From the NCBI RefSeq assembly GCF_004138125.1, contig NZ_RXHS01000001.1:248001-312000 (forward strand): a stretch of 64,000 bases of DNA. The letters are read 5' to 3'. Position 1 is the first letter of the stretch. The number at the start of each line of letters is the position of its first letter. This DNA is from Seramator thermalis. Its GTDB lineage: Bacteria; Bacteroidota; Bacteroidia; Bacteroidales; Dysgonomonadaceae. The notes beneath the pieces are model-generated. The model saw only the letters and a program-made list of their open reading frames with translations. It did not search any database and was not told the origin of the DNA. Both the position numbers and the translations under genes were made by a program. Shown here in pieces: positions 43,794-52,099 of this stretch.

Positions 43794-45058
43794 ATGAAAT
43801 TACAAAAAGTTTCTCAAACAATCACACCATTTGCCGGAATTTCTTTTATTCATGAAGAATTTAACAAATCCGGTCTATCGGATCTTATTGACAATCATCT
43901 CGGCACCGGAAACATGACCGGTTATCAATACGGAGAGCTCTTTAGAACCCGGTTTGAGGTGTTCTTTTGTGGCGGTGAAGTTGCAGAAGATGTACAGGAA
44001 CATTTACGTTCCACCCTTGAAGATATACCGGGCAACCGTGTAGACAGCCCGGACACCTTGCTTCGCGCGATAAAAGAGTTGGCCACCGAAAATACAACAA
44101 TCACCTCTTCAAGTGGGAAAGAGTACCAATTCAACTTCAATAAAAAGATGAATGATTTGAACATCAAGTCATTGCTATTGACTAAACAGCTAGCAAAGGG
44201 CAAAATGTATGATTTTGATTACGACAATCAGATCATAGCGCATGAGAAATATGACGCCAAAAGAACCTATAAACATACGACAGGTTACTTCCCGGGAGTT
44301 GCCACGATAAACGACAAGATCGTGTACATTGAAAACCGTGACGGTAACGCCAATCTGTGAAGATCTCACAGAATGAAACACTTGAAAGAGCTTATGAGTT
44401 GATTGAAGAGAATGGGATAATGATTAATCGTTCCCGCATGGACGCCGGTTCGTATGCAAAAGATATTATTGATACGGTTTCCGGGCACAGTAAGCTATTC
44501 TACATCCGGGCAAACAAATCCGAAAGTATGTTTGAGCAGATATGCCAAATAAGCGATTGGGAAAAAGTTGAAATCAATTATAAATCATACGAAGTAGCCT
44601 TAATTCCATTCCGCCGGTTTTTTGAGGATCGAAATTATCGATTGGTGGTCATGCGGGAACAGTCAGATGATGCCCGGTTAGACCTGTTTACAGGAGATAG
44701 CTTTATTTATCGCTCCATTTTGACCAATGATCATGCGTCAAGTGAAAAAGAGGTTATCGAATATTACAATATGCGTGGGGCGAGTGAAAAGGTATTCGAT
44801 ATCCAAAACAACGACTTTGGCCGGGGACGCCTTCCCACATCAGAAATGAATAGCAATACAGTTTTTCTGATTCTGACAGCTATGATGAAAAACTTCTACA
44901 ACCACATCATTAAAAAGGTATCAGACGTATTTACGGATATTTCTATCGTATCAGGAATGAAACGCTTTATATTCAAATTCATTTGTGTCGCCGGAAAATG
45001 GATCAGACAGAGTCGTCAATGGAAGCTCCGGCTTTACACCGACCGCCCGTACGATTAA
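43794..45058 (+). mobile_element. IS1380-type transposase, split by a frameshift
   Basis: Two adjacent frames, 43794-44360 (188 residues) and 44357-45058 (233 residues), together make a full-length IS1380/IS4-like transposase of about 420 residues. The first part contains the conserved N-terminal FAGISFIHEEF and the first catalytic Asp in DFDYDNQ; the second has the Asp in RMDAGSY and the Glu region RGASEKVFD. The break is at GDGNANL-stop, where related proteins read on as GNANVK; a one-base deletion or two-base insertion explains it. The element is therefore probably inactive unless frameshifting occurs. IS ends and target duplication were not resolved. Confidence 0.82.
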
Positions 45059-45759
45059 TTGCAATTTACCTGATTAACAGTATATTAAAACTCTCTTGGG
45101 AAACCTGACAGGGGGAGGTATGTCTTGACATGAAAAATAGCGCAATGTCGCTCAATTTTTCTATAATTTTTTTACTTACTTTGCTCAAAAGCCAAGGCGT
45201 TTATATCGGATTGAATGAAAAAATGAAGAAACAAGATGAAATCAACCCAAACGACCTCTCTAATTTTTTTGCTTGCGGATTTTAGGGAATATTTTTTGTC
45301 AATCCGATGTGCTATTTCCGGCGTATTATACCGGCCGGAATTATAGTTAGTTGACGATTACCAACATCTCTTTCGTAAAGTTGCAAAGACTTTTCTTCCG
45401 AAATACAAAAATAAAAATCGGTGAACTCTGCCGCTTATTATGAACAGACCCACTTCGTTTCGGTCTGCCTTGCTTTGGCCGGACATTTTATCGTTTTTGT
45501 TTTTTACAGTAGAATTGCAGCTTTCATTTGTTTCCTTCGCTTGTGAATAATGTTCGGCAGTATGAAAATACCGTGCACTTATTGGCCATATCGAGAAGTT
45601 TTACTCACAAATTATTTACCCTATAAATTCTTTTTTCAGCTACAAAGGTAGATGTAATTTCTCGGAATTTTTTTTAAATTTGGGAGTTCATTTCTATTCC
45701 GTTGAGTATAAACCACGAGAAATGATGCCAAATATTTAAAACAACGATAAATTTTCATT
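45059..45759. other. Gene-poor stretch between the IS and the sulfatase
   Basis: No convincing gene. The right end of the IS is presumably within 45059-45180. A hairpin TTCCGGC/GCCGGAA is at 45316-45340, and small ATGTC/GACAT arms at 45120-45131. A possible -7 element TAAATTTG lies at 45675-45682, about 78 bases before the sulfatase ATG. A 20-codon frame at about 45233 and a 35-codon frame on the reverse strand near 45340-45440 were judged non-coding. Confidence 0.5.
45675..45682 (+). promoter_or_regulatory. Possible -7 element upstream of the sulfatase
   Basis: TAAATTTG matches TAnnTTTG, 78 bases before the ATG. No -33 element; tentative. Confidence 0.35.
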
Positions 45760-47310
45760 ATGAACAACAAGTTTCTCGGTTATTTGTCCATACCACTTAC
45801 ATTGGCAGGACATAATATGCAGGCACAACAAGCCGACAAATCGAACAGCAGCGAAAAAACAAACGGTAAAAAAATGAACATCGTGTTCATCCTTTCCGAT
45901 GATCATCGCTACGATTATATGGGATTTGTCGGGAAAATTCCCTGGTTGCAAACACCATCGATGGACAGAATGGCACACGAAGGCGCATGGATGAAAAACG
46001 CGTTCGTAACCACTTCCCTATCCTCTCCCAGCCGCGCATCCATTCTCACCGGAATGTATTCGCATTCGCATAAAGTCGTTGACAATACGGCACCCCTGCC
46101 CGATGGATTGACATTTTTCCCGCAATATTTGCAGAAAGCCGGTTATATCACCGGATTTTTCGGAAAATGGCACATGGGAAACGATTCGGGCGATCCCCAA
46201 CCGGGATTCGATCATTGGGAAGCATTCAAAGGTCAGGGCGAATATTACAATCCGCGACTGAACACAAACGGCAAGTGGATTCAATACGCCGATAGTGTGT
46301 ATGTTACCGACTTACTTACGCAACACGCCATCGATTTCATCGATCAACAAACCAAAAATCATCAACCCTTCATGGTGTACCTTTCGCACAAAGGGGTGCA
46401 CGACAATTTTCAACCTGCCAAACGACACAAAGGATGTTATCGGGACAAACCGTTGGTTTATCCGGCTTCGTTCAATATGCCCAAATACGGCATTACGACT
46501 CCTCCAACCATAGACAGCCTGACCGGCAAAGCGGCATCGGGAAAAGACTTCTATGGTGAAAACATGATGCCGAACTGGGTGAAAAACCAGCGTGAAAGTT
46601 GGCACGGGGTTGATTATTCTTATCACGGCAGACCTTGGGAAACGCAAGTGCGCAACTATTGCGAAACGCTCCGATCAGTGGACGAAAGTATCGGGGCCGT
46701 GCTCGATTATCTCGTTGAAAACGGGCTGGACAAAAATACGATTGTCATTTACATGGGCGACAACGGTTTTGCATGGGGTGAACACGGATTGATCGACAAA
46801 CGACAGTTTTATGAAGAATCGGTACGGGTGCCGATGCTTGTTTGGGCTCCCGGACTTTTCCCGGGAGGTGAAGTCGTCGAAAAAATGGTTCAGAATGTCG
46901 ATATTGCCCCTACCCTGATGCACTGCGCAGGATTGGAAAAAGCTCCGCAAATGGTGGGAGAATCGTTCGTACCACTTTTGCTCGGAAAAAATATACCTTG
47001 GCGCGACAAGATTTTTTACGAATATTATTGGGAGTACGAATTTCCACAAACACCAACTATGCACGGCATCCGAACGGATCGTTACAAATACATTCGGTAT
47101 CACGGTATTTGGGATACAAACGAATTTTACGATCTGCAAAACGATCCCGACGAAATGCACAACCTTATCACCGATCCTGCCTGTCAGGATACGATAAAGT
47201 CGTTGAATCACGAACTGTATAATTGGCTCGAATCAACCGGTGGAATGAGTATTCCCTTGAAAAGGACGGAATGGCCACACAGCGATCATCGAAATATGGG
47301 AAATTACTGA
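45760..47310 (+). CDS. Sulfatase (S1 family, serine-type)
   Basis: Predicted to hydrolyse sulfate esters on a glycan or other sulfated compound, in the periplasm or outside. An N-terminal signal-like region (residues 1-22, MNNKFLGYLSIPLTLAGHNMQA) is followed by the metal ligands D47/D48 (LSDDHR) and the formylglycine motif S-S-P-S-R at 88-92, with Ser88 as the residue to be modified by an anaerobic sulfatase maturase. HGIRTDRYKYI and YDLQNDPDEMHNL are typical C-terminal features. It is an orphan sulfatase, not next to a SusCD pair or a maturase gene. Confidence 0.92.
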   Translation: MNNKFLGYLSIPLTLAGHNMQAQQADKSNSSEKTNGKKMNIVFILSDDHRYDYMGFVGKIPWLQTPSMDRMAHEGAWMKNAFVTTSLSSPSRASILTGMYSHSHKVVDNTAPLPDGLTFFPQYLQKAGYITGFFGKWHMGNDSGDPQPGFDHWEAFKGQGEYYNPRLNTNGKWIQYADSVYVTDLLTQHAIDFIDQQTKNHQPFMVYLSHKGVHDNFQPAKRHKGCYRDKPLVYPASFNMPKYGITTPPTIDSLTGKAASGKDFYGENMMPNWVKNQRESWHGVDYSYHGRPWETQVRNYCETLRSVDESIGAVLDYLVENGLDKNTIVIYMGDNGFAWGEHGLIDKRQFYEESVRVPMLVWAPGLFPGGEVVEKMVQNVDIAPTLMHCAGLEKAPQMVGESFVPLLLGKNIPWRDKIFYEYYWEYEFPQTPTMHGIRTDRYKYIRYHGIWDTNEFYDLQNDPDEMHNLITDPACQDTIKSLNHELYNWLESTGGMSIPLKRTEWPHSDHRNMGNY

Positions 47311-47436
47311 CATTTAAGGTAAGGCCCAAAATGGAAAAGGCGTAATTCATTCTTTTGTATCTGTTTATCAACTATCACTCTACTCGCCGAGATTCCGGCA
47401 CAAAAACAAACCCCAAATATCTTGCTCATTTCTTAT

Positions 47437-47479
47437 TCTTGCCAAATTGCCAAAATGACAAAATGGCAATTTGGCAAGA
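47437..47479. terminator. Perfect 16-bp inverted repeat, likely bidirectional terminator
   Basis: Arms TCTTGCCAAATTGCCA/TGGCAATTTGGCAAGA (47437-47452 and 47464-47479) pair perfectly around an 11-base A-rich loop. It lies between the convergent sulfatase and metallopeptidase genes. T-runs are weak, so it could also be a mobile repeat unit. Confidence 0.55.
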
Positions 47480-47529
47480 TAAATGAAACGCAAATTCAAT
47501 GCTTTTCCTGCTTTGCAAATATCGAATCT

Positions 47530-48318
47530 TTATCTTCGATTGCTCCCAAGTGCAATCATAATATAATAGATCAACGTAGCCAGAGAACCCAGAGCAGCGA
47601 CCACATAAGTATATCCTGCCCAACGTAAAGCATCTACGGCCTGAGATTGATTACTCACATCTGTAATGCCGGCATTGCTTAACCAGGCGAGCGCTCTGTT
47701 GGTTGCATTTTTTTCGACCGGCAAAGTTACAAAACTAAATATGGTTGTAAGCGCAAACATGGCAATTCCAACCCATAACAGTGCCGGAAATGTTTGCAAC
47801 ATGATAATCCCCAACAGAATTACCCACATCACCCATCGACTTGTTGCCGAAATAACAGGAACCAACGCCGAACGCATTTTTAGCGGAGCATAACTCACGG
47901 CGTGCTGTACGGCATGGCCTGTTTCGTGTGCAGCAACAGCGGCCGCTGCCACACTTGTACCGGAATAAACCGGTTCACTCAGGTTTATGGTTTTATTCAT
48001 CGGGTTGTAGTGATCGGTAAGATGTCCCCTTGTTGAAATCACCTGCACGTCATAGATTCCGTGATCATGAAGCATTTTTTCCGCAACATCTTTTCCAGTC
48101 ATGCCATTTCGGAGCGAAAGTGAAGAATATTTTTTAAATCGACTTTGCAATTGTGCCTGCACAATCCAACCGGCTAAAGCTATAAACCCGAAAAGAATCC
48201 AGATCAGGACTGTTCCTCCCATCTGTGTGGAAGATTGCCCGTTACCGTAGTAATTTGCTTGCAATATGATTTCACCCGAAGGCAAAAAACTCGCGAGAAA
48301 AGAAATTAATGTCATCAT
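47530..48318 (-). CDS. Zinc-dependent membrane metallopeptidase (YugP-like)
   Basis: A neutral zinc metallopeptidase of the YugP family with the HETGH motif at residues 131-135 (AAHETGHAVQHA). Hydrophobic segments lie at about residues 35-55, 155-175, 180-200 and 235-255, so the peptidase is anchored in the inner membrane. Residues 90-125 contain the family stretch VQVISTRGHLTDHYNP and INLSEPVYSGTSVAA. The substrate is unknown; B. subtilis YugP relatives are thought to be involved in membrane protein turnover. It ends 220 bases from the sulfatase. Confidence 0.88.
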   Translation of the reverse strand: MMTLISFLASFLPSGEIILQANYYGNGQSSTQMGGTVLIWILFGFIALAGWIVQAQLQSRFKKYSSLSLRNGMTGKDVAEKMLHDHGIYDVQVISTRGHLTDHYNPMNKTINLSEPVYSGTSVAAAAVAAHETGHAVQHAVSYAPLKMRSALVPVISATSRWVMWVILLGIIMLQTFPALLWVGIAMFALTTIFSFVTLPVEKNATNRALAWLSNAGITDVSNQSQAVDALRWAGYTYVVAALGSLATLIYYIMIALGSNRR

Positions 48319-48427
48319 TTTTTTAAATTATTGAGTTTGCATTATTGAACGTATATTTAACACAATAGTTCAAAACAAATTGTATGCCAAACGAATTGGA
48401 ATAGCAGGCTTTAACACAATAGTATTG

Positions 48428-49687
48428 TTACCGTATGATTGTTTGCTTTCTATCAGGCCCGAGAGAAACGATGCTGATGGGAACCCCCAGCTCATCCTCC
48501 AGAAAAGTGAGATAGTTGTTAAATTCTTCAGGAAATTCATCCTCCGATTGCATTTGGCTCATATCGGTTTCCCATCCGGGTAACTCTACCCAAACCGGCT
48601 CGATGTTGTCCGATAAATCGAACGGCAAATCTTCCGTTTCTTCACCATTCACAATATACGAAACACACGCTTTTATGGTATCAAAAGTATCGAGTACGTC
48701 GCTTTTCATCATCACCAGTTTGGTAACTCCATTAAGCATTACCGTATATCGAAGTGCAACAAGATCAATCCATCCGCATCGCCGTGGACGTCCGGTAACA
48801 GATCCGTATTCGTGTCCGCGATCGCGAAGCAAATTGCCGGTTTCATCTGTCAATTCGGTTGGAAAAGGTCCGCTACCCACACGTGTACAATATGCTTTAA
48901 AAACTCCGTACACCTCGCCAATGGTATGTGGCGAAACGCCCAATCCGATACATGCACCGGCGCTAATTGTGTTAGAGGAAGTTACAAATGGATATGATCC
49001 GAAATCGACATCAAGCATCGAACCTTGTGCTCCTTCGGCTAAAATTCGGTCACCTTGCAAAAGAGATTTGTTAATGAAGTGTTCTCCATCGATAATGGTA
49101 AATTCTTTCAATTTTTCGATTCCGGCAAACCACTGAGCTTCGAGTTCCGATAAATCGTATTCGAAATGATACTGCGAGAGCATCTGTTTGTGTCGGTCAA
49201 TCGCGATTCGGTATTTTTCTTCGAAATTATGAAACAAGTCACCGACACGCAGACCATTGCGACTCACTTTGTCGGTATAAGCCGGGCCTATTCCTTTGCC
49301 GGTAGTCCCAATTTTCGAATCGCCCTTCGACGATTCCATTGCGGCATCAAGCAATCGATGAGTCGGTAAAATAAGATGTGCTTTTTTTGAAATAAAAAGG
49401 CGATCGGTAAGTGTGTGTCCGGATGCTTCGAGAGCATCAACTTCCTGCCGAAACAATGCTGGATCGAGCACGACGCCATTACCTATCACATTGATTTTCC
49501 CTTCCTGAAAAATACCCGAAGGAATTGATTTCAGGATGTATTTCTGTCCTTCAAATTCGAGCGTATGACCGGCATTTGGGCCGCCTTGAAACCTTGCAAC
49601 AATCTGATAATCCGGGGTTAATACATCCACAATCTTCCCTTTGCCCTCATCTCCCCATTGAAGGCCTAAAATTACATCAACTTTCAT
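48428..49687 (-). CDS. purA: Adenylosuccinate synthetase
   Basis: GTP-dependent conversion of IMP and aspartate to adenylosuccinate, the first committed step to AMP. The N-terminal GLQWGDEGKGKIVD and GGPNAGHTLEF loops, GTTGKGIGPAYTDK and GAQGSMLDVDFGSYPFVTSSN are present. The length of 419 residues is normal. The ATG overlaps the 3' end of the upstream Fur-family gene by 11 bases, so the two are probably co-transcribed. No purR-type regulator is nearby. Confidence 0.97.
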   Translation of the reverse strand: MKVDVILGLQWGDEGKGKIVDVLTPDYQIVARFQGGPNAGHTLEFEGQKYILKSIPSGIFQEGKINVIGNGVVLDPALFRQEVDALEASGHTLTDRLFISKKAHLILPTHRLLDAAMESSKGDSKIGTTGKGIGPAYTDKVSRNGLRVGDLFHNFEEKYRIAIDRHKQMLSQYHFEYDLSELEAQWFAGIEKLKEFTIIDGEHFINKSLLQGDRILAEGAQGSMLDVDFGSYPFVTSSNTISAGACIGLGVSPHTIGEVYGVFKAYCTRVGSGPFPTELTDETGNLLRDRGHEYGSVTGRPRRCGWIDLVALRYTVMLNGVTKLVMMKSDVLDTFDTIKACVSYIVNGEETEDLPFDLSDNIEPVWVELPGWETDMSQMQSEDEFPEEFNNYLTFLEDELGVPISIVSLGPDRKQTIIR

Positions 49688-50216
49688 TTTTCTTTGATTT
49701 TTTTTGCTTTTTATCCGCTCCGGTTGTTTTTTCCGGCTGCGCTTGACTTAGACGGTGTAATTCCATTTTTTTGGCATGACTGCATTTACTGCAAATGCCA
49801 TAAATGTACATGCTGTAATAATGAACCGTAAATTTTTTGATTTTTTTCTGCTGTGTCGGAGTAAAAAGATCTCCGTTTTTTGTTTCCCAAACACGTCCAC
49901 ACGAAGTGCAAATAATGTGATTGTGATTTTCATTGCCATAGGCACGTTCATATTTCGACACATTTTCACCAAACTGATGTTTGACAACCAATCCGCATTC
50001 GAGCAGCAAATCGATGGTATTGTATAGCGTGGCCCGGCTCACTCTGAAATTTTCTTCAATCATCGAATTGTATAACGAGTCCATATCAAAATGCCCTTTG
50101 GTCGAATAAATATGATCAAGAATGGCATATCGTTCGGGCGTTTTCCGATGTTTGTGCAGAGTGAGATATTCGGTAAAAATTTCTTTTACCTTATTTTTTA
50201 TGATTTCATCATCCAT
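49677..50216 (-). CDS. Fur family transcriptional regulator
   Basis: Metal-responsive repressor. The 179-residue protein has the winged-helix N-terminal domain (TPERYAILDHIYSTKGHFDMDSLY, then VSRATLYNTIDLLLECGLV) and the dimerisation/metal domain NHNHIICTSCGRVWE with a CxxC zinc pair; a second pair, CSKCSH, is near the C-terminus. A Lys-rich tail ends the protein. It could be Fur, Zur or PerR: the sequence does not settle this. It overlaps purA by 11 bases. A TATTTTTG element sits only 4 bases before the ATG, so a nearly leaderless transcript is possible. Confidence 0.9.
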   Translation of the reverse strand: MDDEIIKNKVKEIFTEYLTLHKHRKTPERYAILDHIYSTKGHFDMDSLYNSMIEENFRVSRATLYNTIDLLLECGLVVKHQFGENVSKYERAYGNENHNHIICTSCGRVWETKNGDLFTPTQQKKIKKFTVHYYSMYIYGICSKCSHAKKMELHRLSQAQPEKTTGADKKQKKSKKNES

Positions 50217-50220
50217 GTTG

Positions 50221-50228
50221 CAAAAATA
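50221..50228 (-). promoter_or_regulatory. Possible -7 element immediately before the Fur-family gene
   Basis: The reverse strand reads TATTTTTG, ending five bases upstream of the ATG at 50216. A start of transcription at the usual distance would fall at or next to the start codon. Confidence 0.35.
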
Positions 50229-50341
50229 TGTTTTTTGAACGATTCATCTTGCTTTTTATCTATTTAATTATCAACATTTCGTGCAAAAAATTGCAAATAT
50301 CGATTTAGAATGAAATATGAAGTGCAAAATGAAAATAATTT

Positions 50342-51796
50342 CTATTTCTCGGTTTTTGAATGCCAAAAAAATGCCGGTATTGTTACGGAACTTTCATTAT
50401 GAAATGAATTGCTCGAAGTAACAAAATAATAATAAGCGCTGTCGTCTTCGGGTGGTTGATACATAAATACAGGTTCGCGCAACCCTGTCGCCAGCAGATT
50501 AGAGCCATCGGTTATATCAACAGTGTCTGATTTGCATCGATACACATTGAATGTTATTCGCGGATCTGAATCTTTTACTTTCCATCGAAGCTGAAAATCG
50601 GCAGCAACTTTTTCTGCTGTCAAATCGAACGGAGCCTCCGGAAATTCATCTGACAACCAACTCATCGGAGGCATTTTTGCAGGATATTTGTAATATTTGT
50701 CAGACAACTGACGAAGGATGTTGTGATTGTAATTCAACACATGTTCCACTCTGAAAAAAGCGTTTCCCGATACTGCTTTGGATCTGCCGTATTCTATCTG
50801 ATCAATTATATCGCTGCTAAGCCAACCCAGATCTTGAATTTGATAAACGCCCAATCCCGGGACCAGAATACGTCCGTTTGAGTTTTCTATCCATTGATCG
50901 AGGTATGGATAAAACAACCCGTCACGATAATACATCATCGGAAAAACGGCATCGTGCTTGCCGGCATTGAGCCATTGAACAGGATCCTGATAAACACTAT
51001 AATAAGCTGTCCACGTATCATTGGGGTTTGTATTCAAAGGTTTGTATCTCCCTAATGGTGAACTACTCACCATTACCCATGGTTTTAACTTTTTTATCTG
51101 ATCATATGCTTTGGCAACAAATCGATTGATATTTTCCCGCCGCCAATCGTCTCGAGCTTGTCCTTTACCCCAACGACGATAACTTGCATCGTCGGTAAAT
51201 TTCACTGCACGGTCGGGATAACGAATGTAATCGAAATGAATACCGTCCACATCATAATTCGAAACAATTTCCCGAATAATGGAAAGGAGGTAGTCGTCGG
51301 TCTGAGGATTTCCGGGATCGAGATACCACCCATTTTTGTAGAGAGTTACAATATTACGGTGTTTTTTTACTACAGATGCTGCACCCAGGCTGTTTTGATG
51401 TTTTCGAGAACCAAGCGGATAAGTAATGAGCCACGCATGACACTCCATGCCTCGCCGGTGGCATTCGTCGATTACAAATTTCAGGGGATCAAAAAACTCT
51501 TTACCGGGAGATTGTGCAATACTGCGAAACATTGGTTCGATGTTCGATTTATACAACACTTCACCACTATTCCTCGTTTGAAAGAGTATGGTATTGAAAT
51601 TGTTTTTTCGAAGATGATCAAGAATTTCTTGAATTTCCCGCTTTTGTGCCGTAACACTCGATTTGGATCGTGGCCAATCTAAATTATAGTTGGTAGTAAG
51701 CCACACGGCCCTTATTTCAGTTGCAGGATATTTTTGAGAAAAAACATCAATCGTCGCCAGCACGAAAACAATTATGAAGGTATGAAGTTTGGTCAT
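50342..51796 (-). CDS. Glycosyl hydrolase-like 10 (GHL10/DUF187) family protein
   Basis: A secreted TIM-barrel protein with signal peptide MTKLHTFIIVFVLATIDVFSQ. The GHL10 start is evident (EIRAVWLTTNYNLDWP), then NFNTILFQTRNSGEVLYKS, GMECHAWLITYP, WYLDPGNPQTDDYLLSIIREIVSNYDVDGIHFDYIRYP and a C-terminal immunoglobulin-like region (about residues 395-484). Relatives such as E. coli DigH (YddW) cleave denuded peptidoglycan glycan strands at the septum. It lies 300 bases beyond the susD stop, across a strong terminator, so it is probably not part of the SusCD operon. Confidence 0.85.
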   Translation of the reverse strand: MTKLHTFIIVFVLATIDVFSQKYPATEIRAVWLTTNYNLDWPRSKSSVTAQKREIQEILDHLRKNNFNTILFQTRNSGEVLYKSNIEPMFRSIAQSPGKEFFDPLKFVIDECHRRGMECHAWLITYPLGSRKHQNSLGAASVVKKHRNIVTLYKNGWYLDPGNPQTDDYLLSIIREIVSNYDVDGIHFDYIRYPDRAVKFTDDASYRRWGKGQARDDWRRENINRFVAKAYDQIKKLKPWVMVSSSPLGRYKPLNTNPNDTWTAYYSVYQDPVQWLNAGKHDAVFPMMYYRDGLFYPYLDQWIENSNGRILVPGLGVYQIQDLGWLSSDIIDQIEYGRSKAVSGNAFFRVEHVLNYNHNILRQLSDKYYKYPAKMPPMSWLSDEFPEAPFDLTAEKVAADFQLRWKVKDSDPRITFNVYRCKSDTVDITDGSNLLATGLREPVFMYQPPEDDSAYYYFVTSSNSFHNESSVTIPAFFWHSKTEK

Positions 51797-51824
51797 TATT
51801 TAAAATGGTTCTTTACAGATGCTA

Positions 51825-51832
51825 CAAAAATA
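51825..51832 (-). promoter_or_regulatory. Promoter -7 element for the GHL10 gene
   Basis: The reverse strand reads TATTTTTG (TAnnTTTG), 29 bases upstream of the ATG. It is downstream of the susD terminator, consistent with independent transcription. Confidence 0.45.
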
Positions 51833-51993
51833 GCACAAAAAGCCATATTTAAGGTTATATTTAGTAATAGATGTATCAAGTATATCGGTTAAAAAATATA
51901 GTAAAATTTTAAAAGAGTTAAGCCCAAGAATAATTAATTGTAAGTAAGAGAGTAAATATAAGCATATTCAGAATTAAAATTGTTTGATAAAAA

Positions 51994-52031
51994 CAGCTCA
52001 ACAGAATGGATTGAAGTCTTCTGTTGAGCTG
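51994..52031 (-). terminator. Intrinsic terminator of the susCD operon
   Basis: Thirteen perfect base pairs (CAGCTCAACAGAA/TTCTGTTGAGCTG) with a 12-base loop, followed on the reverse strand by TTTTTATC. It lies 70 bases after the susD stop. The remaining gap to the GHL10 gene is AT-rich and empty. Confidence 0.88.
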
Positions 52032-52099
52032 AAAATCTCGAAAAACAAAATAAGATTGTTACTGTCAATTTCAAAATATTTGAAACATCTAATCTAACA

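Noticed and set aside
45233-45295. Short frame starting MKKQDEINPNDLSNFF
   Set aside because: Only about 20 codons, no good promoter or ribosome site, and no recognisable family; left as non-coding.
45335-45445. Reverse-strand open stretch reading EFTDFYFCISEEKSLQLYER
   Set aside because: About 35 codons with no start and no family match that I can recognise; may be a remnant but not supportable.
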